Assembly: GCA_964356335.1 (NCBI GenBank)
Contig: CAYHHI010000007.1
Location: 26,586-90,585, forward strand
Direction: 5' to 3'
DNA: 64,000 nt
Source of the DNA: CAYHHI01 sp964356335
GTDB lineage: Bacteria; Arandabacterota; Arandabacteria; Arandabacterales; Arandabacteraceae
The notes below the pieces were generated by a model that saw only the letters and a program-made list of their open reading frames with translations, made no database searches and had not been told where the DNA came from. The translations under genes and the position numbers were made by a program. Of the stretch, positions 16,634 through 25,028 are shown piece by piece (within the stretch, counting starts at the first letter, position 1; each line of letters opens with the position of its first letter).

Positions 16634-19600
16634 ATGTCGGAAGCAAGGCGAAAGGCATCGATCGAGATAAAGGACACCAATCACGGGAGCCGGCGATATG
16701 TGCTCGGCCTTGACCTGGGTTCGGTCAGTCTTAACACGGTTGTGATTTCTACGCGAGGCGAGGCGCTCGAGGAGCACTACACGAGAACCAAAGGCCTCCC
16801 GATGGAAACCGCGCTCTCGGTCTTGAAGGACCTTTTTCAACGTTATCCTGCCGATAGCTTCAAGTCTGTTGCAGTGACCGGCTCTGGCGGGAAGATCCTC
16901 TGGGGCCTGTTGGATGCCTTCTTCGTCAACGAGATCATTTCTCAGGCAAAGGCAATGGAGAAGCTCCACCCCGACGTGAGGACCGTTATCGAGATAGGCG
17001 GTGAGGACTCCAAGCTGATTCTCCTGGAGTATGACAGAGAGCTCGGAGCAACCGTTATCAAGGACTTCGCGATGAACACCATCTGCGCTGCCGGCACGGG
17101 ATCGTTTCTCGACCAGCAGGCAAGCCGCCTCGAAGTGGGTATCGAGGAATTCGGTGAGATGGCCCTGAAGTCCAAGAACCCGCCGAGAATCGCCGGCAGG
17201 TGCAGCGTGTTCGCAAAAACCGATATGATCCATCTCCAGCAGGAGGCGACTCCCGACTACGACATCGTCGCTGGGCTCTGCTTCGCGATGGCAAGGAACT
17301 TCAAGAGTAACATAGCTAAGGGCAAGCAGTTCACGAAGCCCGTCTCCTTCCAGGGTGGTGTCGCCGCCAACAAGGGCATGGTGAGAGCATTTGAAGAGGT
17401 GCTCGAGATGGAGAGGGGCGAGTTGGTTATCCCCGGGCATTTTGCCTCCATGGGTGCCATCGGAGCCGGTCTCACCGTCCTTGCCAAAGGCCTTGAAATT
17501 GAGAAGACCCTTTCGCTCGAGAAGCTCGAGGAGTACATCCGCTACCATGCAGGCCAGGAAGAGGGCCTTGCGAAGCTTTCGCTTGAAGACGAGCGGCTCT
17601 ACAGGCACAGGTGCCGCAGATCAGTCTATGTTCCCGCTGACAAGACAAAGAAGGTACGCACTTATCTCGGCATAGACGTGGGCTCCATAAGCACGAACGT
17701 GGTCGCAATCGACGAAGAGAAGAGGATGCTCGCACGGCGCTACCTCATGACGGCCGGACGTCCGATCGAAGCCGTGAGACAAGGCCTTGAGGAAGTGGGT
17801 GCGGAGATCGCAGATTACGTTGAGGTTTGCGGGGTATGCACCACAGGCTCGGGGCGGTATCTCACAGGGGACTTTGTCGGCGCAGATATCGTCAGGAACG
17901 AGATAACCTGCCAGGCCAAGGGTGCCGTGGACATAGACCCACGGGTTGATACCATTTTTGAGATCGGCGGCCAGGACTCGAAGTACGTGAGTCTGGAGAA
18001 TGGCGCGGTGGTTGACTTCGAGATGAACAAGGTCTGTGCCGCAGGCACGGGCTCCTTCCTCGAAGAGCAGGCAGAGAAGCTCAACATAAAGATCGAAGAA
18101 GAATTCGGCGAGCGCGCCCTGAGCGCGCCGAACCCCGTGAGACTAGGCGAGCGCTGCACGGTGTTCATGGAATCCGATCTTGTCCACCACCAGCAGAAGG
18201 GCGCAGAGCGCGATAATCTCATAGCGGGCTTGAGCTATTCGATTGTGGCGAACTACCTCAACAAGGTGGTCGCCACCAAGCGCGTTGGGAACCACATCTT
18301 CTTCCAGGGTGGTGTGGCTGCCAATGACGGTGTGGTTGCAGCTTTCGAGCGAGTCACAGGGAAGCGAATAACCGTACCTGAACACCATGACGTCACCGGC
18401 GCGATAGGCGCCGCGGTCCTCGCCCTTGAAGCCAACAAGGGCAAGAAGAGCACGTTCAAGGGATTCGACCTGAGCAAGAAGAAATACGAGATCTCCAGTT
18501 TCGAGTGCAAAGACTGCCCCAACATGTGCGAGATCAGAAAGGTTCTCATGGAGGGGGAGAAGCCGCTTTATTACGGTTCCAGGTGTGAGAAGTACGATGT
18601 CGAAAAGAAGCAGTCCAAAGCCAAGGACGTTCCCGATCTCTTTGCCGAGAGGGAGAAGTACCTCACCAGGCTCTACGTCGAGCCTGGGCCTGGTGTAAAG
18701 CCCGACCCGCGGAGGATTGGCATCCCCCGAAGTCTGCTTTTTCACGAGACCTTCCCCATGTGGCATGCGTTCTTCAAGAACCTCGGCTTTGACGTGGTGC
18801 TCTCTGAAAAGACCAATAAGAAGATAATCCACGCAGGCATAGAAACGGTTCCGGCTGAGACTTGCTTCCCTGTCAAGGTTGCGCACGGGCACATTCTGAA
18901 TCTCATGGAGAAGAAGATCGACTACATGTTCCTGCCAAGTATCATAAATCTGCGTAAGCGGAGTCCCCTGATAGAACAGAGCTTTGCCTGCCCGTATGTC
19001 CAGACGATCCCTTACTTCGCGAGCGCAGCATTCGACTTTGAGAAGGCCGGGATCAAGCTCCTTAAGCCTTATGTCTACTTGGCCCGGGGCAAGAAGGCAG
19101 TGGTCAAGTGTCTCCGCGGCCTCGGGCGCGAGTTGGGAAAGAGCCCGGGCCAGATCACGAAGGCCGTGGAAGCGGCCTTCGAAGCCCAGGACAGATACTA
19201 CGAAGCTCTGAGAAAACGCGGGGAGGAGGTACTCGCGGGGCTCGGTCAAGACGGCAGGGCCTTCGTGATTGTGAGCCGGCCCTATAACGGCTGTGACAGC
19301 GGCATCAATCTCGAGCTTCCGAAGAAACTGAGAGACCTGGGGGCGTTGCCGATGCCGATGGATTATCTGCCGATTGACTCGGTGAACCTCTCCAAGGAAT
19401 GGGAGAACATGTACTGGCGGTATGGTCAGAAGATAATGGCAGCGGCAGAGATAATAAGAAAAGACAAGCGCCTGTTTGCGCTATACATCACCAACTTCGG
19501 CTGCGGCCCTGACTCCTTCATAACTAGGTTCTTCAGAGAGAAAATGGGCGGCAAGCCCTATCTCCAGATCGAAATCGATGAGCATAGTGCGGACGTGGGC

Positions 19601-20941
19601 GCAATAACAAGATGCGAGGCTTTCCTGGATAGCCTTGAGCATGCGCGCATAGTCGAGGTCCAGAAGGATGTGATGATGGCGGATGACTCTGACCGCCTGT
19701 CCGGGGTCGGCGTTCGCCGGGATCGGAAGCTCTATATCCCCAGCATGTCGCCACACGCCTATCCTTTTGCCGCCGCCTTCACACGTGCCGGGATTGAAGC
19801 AGAGGTGCTGCCTGAGTCTGACGCGAAGACCCTCGAATACGGCAGAAGATTCACATCCGGCAAGGAATGCTACCCGTGTATCGTCACGACAGGCGATATG
19901 GTGAAGAAAGCGATGGAACCCGGGTTTGATCCGGATCGCTCGGCCTTCTTCATGCCATCAGGGAGCGGCCCTTGCCGCTTCGGTCAGTACAATAAGCTCC
20001 AGAGGCTTGTCCTAAAACAGCTGGGTCTCGGGCGGGTGCCCATAATATCTCCCAACCAGGGAAGGGAGTTCTACAACGAACTAGGTGAGGTCGCGAGCAA
20101 CTTTGACAGGATCGCCTGGCGAGGCCTCCTGGCAGCGGACTTCCTGGAGAAGATGCTCCACGAACGCCGGCCTTACGAGAAGACCAAGGGCGAGACCGAT
20201 AAGGCTTTCTGGGATGGTATCAACAGGATATGCCGGGCCATACTCAAGGATGAGAACATCTTTTGTGCCCTCGGTGAGTGCAGAGACAGCATGCTCCAGG
20301 TACCCATTGACAAGGGCGAGCAGAGGCCTCTGATCGGCATCGTGGGCGAGGTTTTCGTGCGCTGCAACCGGTTCTCTAACGACAATATCGTCGTCGAGAT
20401 CGAGCGACTCGGGGGCGAGGCGTGGGTCCCGCCATTCACAGAGTGGATTCTCTACACCAACTTCACGCGCAAGCGCGGCAATCTTGTCGGCAAAGATTAC
20501 AAGTCCTATCTCATAACGGTGCTCAAGGACAAGATCCAGAAGAAAGACGAGCACAAGATGGCGGAGATCTTCGAAGGCGTCATCAAGAACCTCCATGAGC
20601 CTTCGACCGAAGATGTCATTAAGCTCAGCCTTCCTTATATCCATGATAGTTTCGAAGGCGAGGCAGTCTTAAGCATAGGCAAGGCCATCGATTTCGTGAG
20701 CAAGGGCGCAAGCGGCATCATCAACGTCATGCCCTTCACCTGCATGCCCGGGACGGTTGTGACCGGCGTGATGAAGAAGGTGAGACAGGATCTTGACAAT
20801 GTGCCGTTTCTCACGATGGCCTACGACGGGCTTGAACAGACCAACACCCTGACCAGACTTGAAGCCTTCATGCATCAAGCCATTCAGTTCAGCCTCTCGA
20901 GGAGAGTGAGATCCAGAGAGCCCGCCAGGGTCGTTGCCTAA
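16634..20941 (+). CDS. Giant 2-hydroxyacyl-CoA dehydratase-type activase with two ASKHA ATPase domains
   Basis: Start chosen at ATG 16634 (after GTGAGGAGG), giving 1435 residues; a longer frame would overlap the GH57 gene. Two tandem BadF/BcrA-type ATPase domains are present, about 22-330 (GLDLGSVSLNTVVIS, TGSGGKIL, IGGEDSKL) and about 345-625 (GIDVGSISTNVVAID, IGGQDSKYV). Each has the two cysteines that hold the subunit-bridging [4Fe-4S] cluster in activator dimers: C151/C190 and C468/C508. A Cys motif (CKDCPNMCEIRK) follows, then a long region resembling DUF2229 and the HgdB/D dehydratase component (GIPRSLLFHETFPMWHAFF, NYGCGPDSF-like NFGCGPDSFITRFF). Such fusions are widespread in anaerobes and are thought to drive ATP-dependent one-electron transfer to a partner. 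No dehydratase subunits are adjacent. Confidence 0.88.
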   Translation: MSEARRKASIEIKDTNHGSRRYVLGLDLGSVSLNTVVISTRGEALEEHYTRTKGLPMETALSVLKDLFQRYPADSFKSVAVTGSGGKILWGLLDAFFVNEIISQAKAMEKLHPDVRTVIEIGGEDSKLILLEYDRELGATVIKDFAMNTICAAGTGSFLDQQASRLEVGIEEFGEMALKSKNPPRIAGRCSVFAKTDMIHLQQEATPDYDIVAGLCFAMARNFKSNIAKGKQFTKPVSFQGGVAANKGMVRAFEEVLEMERGELVIPGHFASMGAIGAGLTVLAKGLEIEKTLSLEKLEEYIRYHAGQEEGLAKLSLEDERLYRHRCRRSVYVPADKTKKVRTYLGIDVGSISTNVVAIDEEKRMLARRYLMTAGRPIEAVRQGLEEVGAEIADYVEVCGVCTTGSGRYLTGDFVGADIVRNEITCQAKGAVDIDPRVDTIFEIGGQDSKYVSLENGAVVDFEMNKVCAAGTGSFLEEQAEKLNIKIEEEFGERALSAPNPVRLGERCTVFMESDLVHHQQKGAERDNLIAGLSYSIVANYLNKVVATKRVGNHIFFQGGVAANDGVVAAFERVTGKRITVPEHHDVTGAIGAAVLALEANKGKKSTFKGFDLSKKKYEISSFECKDCPNMCEIRKVLMEGEKPLYYGSRCEKYDVEKKQSKAKDVPDLFAEREKYLTRLYVEPGPGVKPDPRRIGIPRSLLFHETFPMWHAFFKNLGFDVVLSEKTNKKIIHAGIETVPAETCFPVKVAHGHILNLMEKKIDYMFLPSIINLRKRSPLIEQSFACPYVQTIPYFASAAFDFEKAGIKLLKPYVYLARGKKAVVKCLRGLGRELGKSPGQITKAVEAAFEAQDRYYEALRKRGEEVLAGLGQDGRAFVIVSRPYNGCDSGINLELPKKLRDLGALPMPMDYLPIDSVNLSKEWENMYWRYGQKIMAAAEIIRKDKRLFALYITNFGCGPDSFITRFFREKMGGKPYLQIEIDEHSADVGAITRCEAFLDSLEHARIVEVQKDVMMADDSDRLSGVGVRRDRKLYIPSMSPHAYPFAAAFTRAGIEAEVLPESDAKTLEYGRRFTSGKECYPCIVTTGDMVKKAMEPGFDPDRSAFFMPSGSGPCRFGQYNKLQRLVLKQLGLGRVPIISPNQGREFYNELGEVASNFDRIAWRGLLAADFLEKMLHERRPYEKTKGETDKAFWDGINRICRAILKDENIFCALGECRDSMLQVPIDKGEQRPLIGIVGEVFVRCNRFSNDNIVVEIERLGGEAWVPPFTEWILYTNFTRKRGNLVGKDYKSYLITVLKDKIQKKDEHKMAEIFEGVIKNLHEPSTEDVIKLSLPYIHDSFEGEAVLSIGKAIDFVSKGASGIINVMPFTCMPGTVVTGVMKKVRQDLDNVPFLTMAYDGLEQTNTLTRLEAFMHQAIQFSLSRRVRSREPARVVA

Positions 20942-21029
20942 AACCCTCTGAGATCATTCGGAGAATTGAACCCCTTGGGGAGCTGCAATTTGCATCCAGC
21001 CGGTGCATTTTGCAATTCCTGCGCGTCTT

Positions 21030-21057
21030 TTGAAGTCTCTGCCGCCTACATTATATC
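21030..21057 (+). promoter_or_regulatory. Candidate promoter for the GalT-family gene
   Basis: TTGAAG at 21030-21035, 16-bp spacer, TATATC at 21052-21057, 84 bp upstream of the chosen TTG start. An imperfect inverted repeat (20979-20997 with 21002-21019) lies just upstream and could end transcription from the activase gene. Confidence 0.38.
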
Positions 21058-21140
21058 CCCTAAGCGGTTACCTGCAAACAAATTGGACCTGTCTGCCCGT
21101 GGCACGCAGGTTGCATTTTGTCCGGGCGGGAGGATCACGC

Positions 21141-22133
21141 TTGACTGAACTGAGGAGACATCCACTCTCAAGCGACTGGGTCGTGATCTGCCCGGACAAG
21201 AGCGGCTTTCCTGTCGACACTGCCGGGGATGCCTGCGCGTACTGTCCAGGCAGAGAGGACATGACAGGCAAGGAAATATATCGCCTTAACGGTCACGCCG
21301 GCTCCGGGAATTCCGCCTGGAGCCTGCGCGTGGTGGCCGGCTCGCCTCCCCTCTTTCATATTGAGGGTGAGTTTGGTCGTAAGGGGGTCGGCATCTGTGA
21401 CATGATGGAGGCCGTAGGCGCGCATGAGATACTGATCGAGAGCCCGGCACACGACACCGAATTCGAAGATCTCGATCAGATTCAGATTGTTACAATTCTC
21501 GAGACGATCCGCCTGCGTGCCCGTGACCTTCGCAACGACACAAGACTGAAGCACATCCTACCATTCAAGGTTCGCACCCTCCATCCAGGCCAGTCCACCT
21601 TGCATCCGAGGTGGCACATAGTCTCGGCGCCGTTCGTTCCCGGCCTGATAAAACATGAGCTCAACGCATCGCGGAAGTACTTCACCTTCAAGGAGCGGTG
21701 CGTTTTCTGCGACTACATGGTTCAAGAGAAAAAGACCGGATCCAGGATAATCTGTGAAGACACCCACATGATCGCGATATCTCCTTATGCGGCCCGCGTC
21801 CCCTTTGAGATCTGGGTGCTTCCCTTGAGGCACTCACCTGATTTCGAGACCATATCCCACGATGAGATAGCGAGCCTTGCAAGGATTTTGAAACGACTCA
21901 CTGCGAGCACGGGAAAGCTGGCCGATTCCTCCGGTTATATCGTGACGCTTCACACCGCGCCCTTCCGCAGACCGAAGGCGGACTCGTGGAAAACCATTGA
22001 CCTTGACTACCACTGGCATGTGGAGATAGACCCCTGCATCAACGTCCTCAACGGCCTCATAGAGAGCGGTGGCTTCCACCTGAACCCCGTCTCCCCCGAG
22101 GAGGCAGCGGGTATCCTCTCGAAGCTCGCGTGA
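21141..22133 (+). CDS. Galactose-1-phosphate uridylyltransferase family protein lacking the catalytic histidine
   Basis: Start chosen at TTG 21141, preceded by GGGCGGGAGG and giving the family N terminus LTELRRHPLSSDWVVI (330 residues). GalT/HIT-superfamily features are present: two zinc-type CxxC pairs (CAYC and CVFC), FEIWVLPLRHSPDF, and DYHWHVEIDP near the end. In GalT and ADP-glucose phosphorylase the nucleophile is the second His of an HPH or HSH motif. Here the aligned segment is STLHPRWHIVSAPFVPG, so Arg157 replaces that His and a His stands where Gln normally does. The DNA reads CAT CCG AGG TGG CAC without any sign of a frame error. It may be a non-catalytic nucleotide-sugar binder or use altered chemistry. 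It lies between glycogen-related genes. Confidence 0.78.
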   Translation: MTELRRHPLSSDWVVICPDKSGFPVDTAGDACAYCPGREDMTGKEIYRLNGHAGSGNSAWSLRVVAGSPPLFHIEGEFGRKGVGICDMMEAVGAHEILIESPAHDTEFEDLDQIQIVTILETIRLRARDLRNDTRLKHILPFKVRTLHPGQSTLHPRWHIVSAPFVPGLIKHELNASRKYFTFKERCVFCDYMVQEKKTGSRIICEDTHMIAISPYAARVPFEIWVLPLRHSPDFETISHDEIASLARILKRLTASTGKLADSSGYIVTLHTAPFRRPKADSWKTIDLDYHWHVEIDPCINVLNGLIESGGFHLNPVSPEEAAGILSKLA

Positions 22134-22232
22134 CATAGTTCTCGTATGCCCCAGAGCCGCGTTCCGGATATCAGCCTCACCTTGGCGGGATGGCCTTATG
22201 AGCTCGATGCGGAGTAACCGCTTCAATAATGC

Positions 22233-22260
22233 TTGACTCGTTCCTTATCCTCGCTACAAT
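22233..22260 (+). promoter_or_regulatory. Candidate promoter for the flavin reductase gene
   Basis: TTGACT at 22233-22238, 16-bp spacer, TACAAT at 22255-22260. The start codon is 38 bp further on. Confidence 0.65.
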
Positions 22261-22297
22261 ACTCGGCGGGTCGGGCCAACTTGGTAAGGAGGCTTAG

Positions 22298-22798
22298 ATG
22301 GAGGACGTGAGCAAGGCAACTGGTGAGTTTGCTGAGTCGGTTGCAATCGTTACGGTCAAGAAGGGCGAGACCCTGAACGCGATGACAGCGGCTTGGACAA
22401 TCCCGGTTTCCCACCGACCTGCGCTTGTCGTTGTGCACATTGCTCCCCAGCGATACAGCCATGACCTCGTGGTGGAGGCCAAGGAATTCGGCCTGAGCAT
22501 ACTGGCCGACGACCAGATGGAGCTTGCCCAGCATGCCGGGACCGAATCCGGGCGAAAGGCAGACAAATTCGCATCCGGGCTATTGAGACAGAAGCCTTCA
22601 AAGATGATTGGAGCGCCTGTGCTCGAAGGCTGTGCTGCGACGATCGAGTGCAAACTTGAGAAAGCCGTGGCGATGGGTGACCATACCATATTTGTGGGCA
22701 GGGTAGTTGCGATGGAGACAAACCCCAAGAAGAAGCCCTTGATTCTCCACAGGGGCGTTTACTATAAGATCGGCGAATCAGCGGGAAGATACTATTAG
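22298..22798 (+). CDS. Flavin reductase-like FMN-binding protein
   Basis: 166 residues from ATG 22298 after TAAGGAGG. It belongs to the flavin reductase-like split-barrel family: NAMTAAWTIPVSHRPALVVVHIAPQ forms the FMN-phosphate-binding strand-loop, FGLSILADDQMELAQHAG follows in the conserved order, and the end HTIFVGRVVAMETNPKKKPLILHRGVYYKIG is typical. Members reduce free flavin with NAD(P)H or act as flavodoxin-like electron carriers with ferredoxin or rubredoxin partners in anaerobes. The physiological partner cannot be named. A strong promoter lies just upstream. Confidence 0.88.
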   Translation: MEDVSKATGEFAESVAIVTVKKGETLNAMTAAWTIPVSHRPALVVVHIAPQRYSHDLVVEAKEFGLSILADDQMELAQHAGTESGRKADKFASGLLRQKPSKMIGAPVLEGCAATIECKLEKAVAMGDHTIFVGRVVAMETNPKKKPLILHRGVYYKIGESAGRYY

Positions 22799-22837
22799 AG
22801 GTTCTTGTCAGCCGATAGTGGCCGGAGGCGATAGGCT

Positions 22838-23923
22838 ATGAGAACGATGGCGATTGTGAACCAGAAGGGTGGTTGTGGGAAGACGACGACGGCGATAAAT
22901 CTCTCCGCTTGTCTTGCGATGAAAACAAGGGGTGTTCTTCTGGTTGACCTTGATCCTCAGGCGCACGCCACGGCAGGATTGGGTCTGGGCCCCAAGGAAA
23001 TCACGCAGAGCATGTACGAGGTTATGCTCGGTGAGTGCAGCCTCGAGAAGATAATACAGGAGGTCAGGCCGTGCTTCGACATCGCTCCATCCAGCATTCT
23101 GCTGAGTGCCTTCGAACAGAAGCTCGCAGGTATGCCGGGGCGAGAAAATTGCCTGATGGGAGCCCTCCGCTCACTGGTACGCACTTATGATTATATCGTC
23201 GTGGATTGTCCGCCCAGCATAGGTCTTCTCACCTTCAATGCTCTGCGTGCCTGCAACGAGGCCCTGATTCCGATTGAAGGCAGTTTCTTCTCGCTGTGGG
23301 GAGTAGGAAGGTTGCTTGACATGATCGATCTTGTCCGCGAGGAGACTGCGCATGACCTGAGGATGAAGGTCCTCTGCACCATGTATGACGGCAGGACGAA
23401 GTTTGCCGCGGAGATCGTCGAAGACATCCTGGAGCACTTCAGGGAGCGGACCTACAAGACCCTGATCCATAACAACGTGAAACTGCGGGAAGCGGCGAGC
23501 CACGGCATGCCGATAAGCGACTACGACAAGCAGTCAAGGGGTTTCAAAGAGTATCTTGCCATCGCGGAAGAGGTGATTGGGGAAGAGGAGGAAGTGAAGG
23601 TCCAGGAAGCCTTGCAGGTCGGCCTTCCCGCGCCCCAGAAGGAAGAGTACGGGCCGAGACCCGTGCCCGGAGGGATTCTCTTCACGGTGGAAGCGCCGGG
23701 TGCAGCCCGGGTCGAGCTTGCTGGCGATTTCAACTCCTGGGGTGAGCCCATAGAGATGAATGATGACGACGAGGACGGGATCTGGGTCACGATTGCAAGT
23801 TTTGATCCCGGTGTGTATCAATACAAGTTCGTCATTGATGGCAAGTGGAAACCCGATCCTTCGAATCCGGTGAGAGTGGATGATAGTCACAGCGGGAAGA
23901 ACTCGGTAGTGGTGGTGAAGTAG
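22838..23923 (+). CDS. ParA-family ATPase fused to a C-terminal glycogen-binding (CBM48/AMPK-beta type) domain
   Basis: 361 residues. Residues 1-250 are a ParA/Soj ATPase: deviant Walker A QKGGCGKTT with signature K10 and catalytic K15, switch I DLDPQAHAT, Walker B YIVVDCPPS. ParA dimers bind the nucleoid non-specifically and move cargo. A short acidic and proline linker leads to residues 275-361, a complete glycogen-binding module (AGDFNSWGEP, PGVYQYKFVIDGKWKPDPS, GKNSVVVV). The four carbohydrate-contacting residues of AMPK beta have counterparts: W301, K330, W337 and N355. A single open frame covers both parts. It is followed directly (1 bp) by a second P-loop ATPase gene. I infer a role in positioning glycogen or another alpha-glucan body; a regulatory glycogen sensor is an alternative. 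Confidence 0.9.
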   Translation: MRTMAIVNQKGGCGKTTTAINLSACLAMKTRGVLLVDLDPQAHATAGLGLGPKEITQSMYEVMLGECSLEKIIQEVRPCFDIAPSSILLSAFEQKLAGMPGRENCLMGALRSLVRTYDYIVVDCPPSIGLLTFNALRACNEALIPIEGSFFSLWGVGRLLDMIDLVREETAHDLRMKVLCTMYDGRTKFAAEIVEDILEHFRERTYKTLIHNNVKLREAASHGMPISDYDKQSRGFKEYLAIAEEVIGEEEEVKVQEALQVGLPAPQKEEYGPRPVPGGILFTVEAPGAARVELAGDFNSWGEPIEMNDDDEDGIWVTIASFDPGVYQYKFVIDGKWKPDPSNPVRVDDSHSGKNSVVVVK

Positions 23924-23924
23924 A

Positions 23925-25028
23925 TTGGCGGGCAAAGATGCCGACGATGTAAAGCCAGTGAGGAAGCTCGGGCGAGGCCTCGAAGAGGTATCCCACATAT
24001 TTCTCTCAGGCGCGGAGAAACCAAAGGAAGAGGAAGAGCAGCATCGGCATGGAGCCAAACTCGACAGGTACCGGCCTGCAGGAGAGAAGCGCCTAGCGCC
24101 GGACCACCTGAGTGCAGACTCCCCGTGCGAGGAACCGCCACCCGACGACGCCCATCTCTGGCTTCCCAGCGCTACATACATAAGCATCACTTCGGGAGAG
24201 ACGGCGAGGGGAAAGACTCTCCTGACGGCCAACCTGGCCTTCAGTCTTTTTCTGCGGGGCCGCAAGGTTGCAGTGGTCAACGCAGATCCTGACAAACCGG
24301 ATGTGCTTGATGTCACTGGCAGCGCCGGACACGGTCCCACCAGTGGTCTCATGATAGCAAACCAAGCGTATGGCGGCATAGCAGCAGCCGATGCCCTGAG
24401 CAGAGTTGGCTCGACTTCTCGAGACACATCATATGGGTCTGATGTCCCTGGCCCCGTGGAGCGACCAGGCGCGCCCCTTCGAGACCCCTCCGGAACGCCC
24501 TCGACTGCGCCTCTCGGCGCCATAGAGGCTGCGGCAAGAGAGGCTCAGGTAGTCTTAATCGACACCTCACCCTGGGCAGATTTGAGCCGCAGCATCTGGA
24601 CAATATCGACGCTGTGTATCGTCGTGGCTGAACCGGGTGCCGAGAAGATGAGGGCTTCATACGTTGCCATCAAGCGCATCCACTCGGTCTCGCCGAACGC
24701 AAGAATTGGGCTTGTATTAAACCTCGTTAGGAGTTATGCTCATGGGGAAGAGTGCTTCAGGAAGCTGGCTGACGTCTGTAGAAAGTTTCTGAAGATTAAC
24801 GTGAGGAACTACGGATACATTCTCTACGATGCGGCAGTCAATGAGGCCTTTCAGCAAGCAGTCCCTTTGTTGACAGCGTTTCCTGACTCAAAGGCAGGCA
24901 GATGCATTGATTCGATCCTTGGACTCATAGTGATGGATGAGTCCGCAATCGCAAGAAGAAGGAGGGAGGTGACGTTCGAGGGATGCGCATTGAAAAAAGG
25001 AAAATTGCAGGCTCTAAGGAGCTCGTAG
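23925..25028 (+). CDS. Divergent MinD/ParA-like P-loop ATPase with a ParB-like N-terminal peptide
   Basis: 367 residues from TTG 23925, one base after the ParA-CBM stop. The N terminus KPVRKLGRGLEEVSHIFL resembles the LGRGL peptide with which ParB proteins contact ParA. An acidic, low-complexity stretch (30-75) follows. The ATPase fold begins at YISITSGETARGKTLLTANL, where GETARGKT (91-98) keeps a general Walker A but lacks the deviant-Walker signature Lys of ParA/MinD. VAVVNADPDKPDVLD matches switch I and VVLIDTSPWAD the Walker B strand. A glycine/serine/proline-rich insertion (about 150-200) breaks the domain. It overlaps the next gene by 46 bp. I infer that it works with the ParA fusion, possibly as its partner; this is untested. 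Confidence 0.7.
   Translation: MAGKDADDVKPVRKLGRGLEEVSHIFLSGAEKPKEEEEQHRHGAKLDRYRPAGEKRLAPDHLSADSPCEEPPPDDAHLWLPSATYISITSGETARGKTLLTANLAFSLFLRGRKVAVVNADPDKPDVLDVTGSAGHGPTSGLMIANQAYGGIAAADALSRVGSTSRDTSYGSDVPGPVERPGAPLRDPSGTPSTAPLGAIEAAAREAQVVLIDTSPWADLSRSIWTISTLCIVVAEPGAEKMRASYVAIKRIHSVSPNARIGLVLNLVRSYAHGEECFRKLADVCRKFLKINVRNYGYILYDAAVNEAFQQAVPLLTAFPDSKAGRCIDSILGLIVMDESAIARRRREVTFEGCALKKGKLQALRSS

Noticed and set aside
20979..21019. Inverted repeat after the activase gene as a terminator
   Set aside because: Pairing is imperfect with several mismatches and the T-run is poor, so it is mentioned only with the nearby promoter and not called separately.
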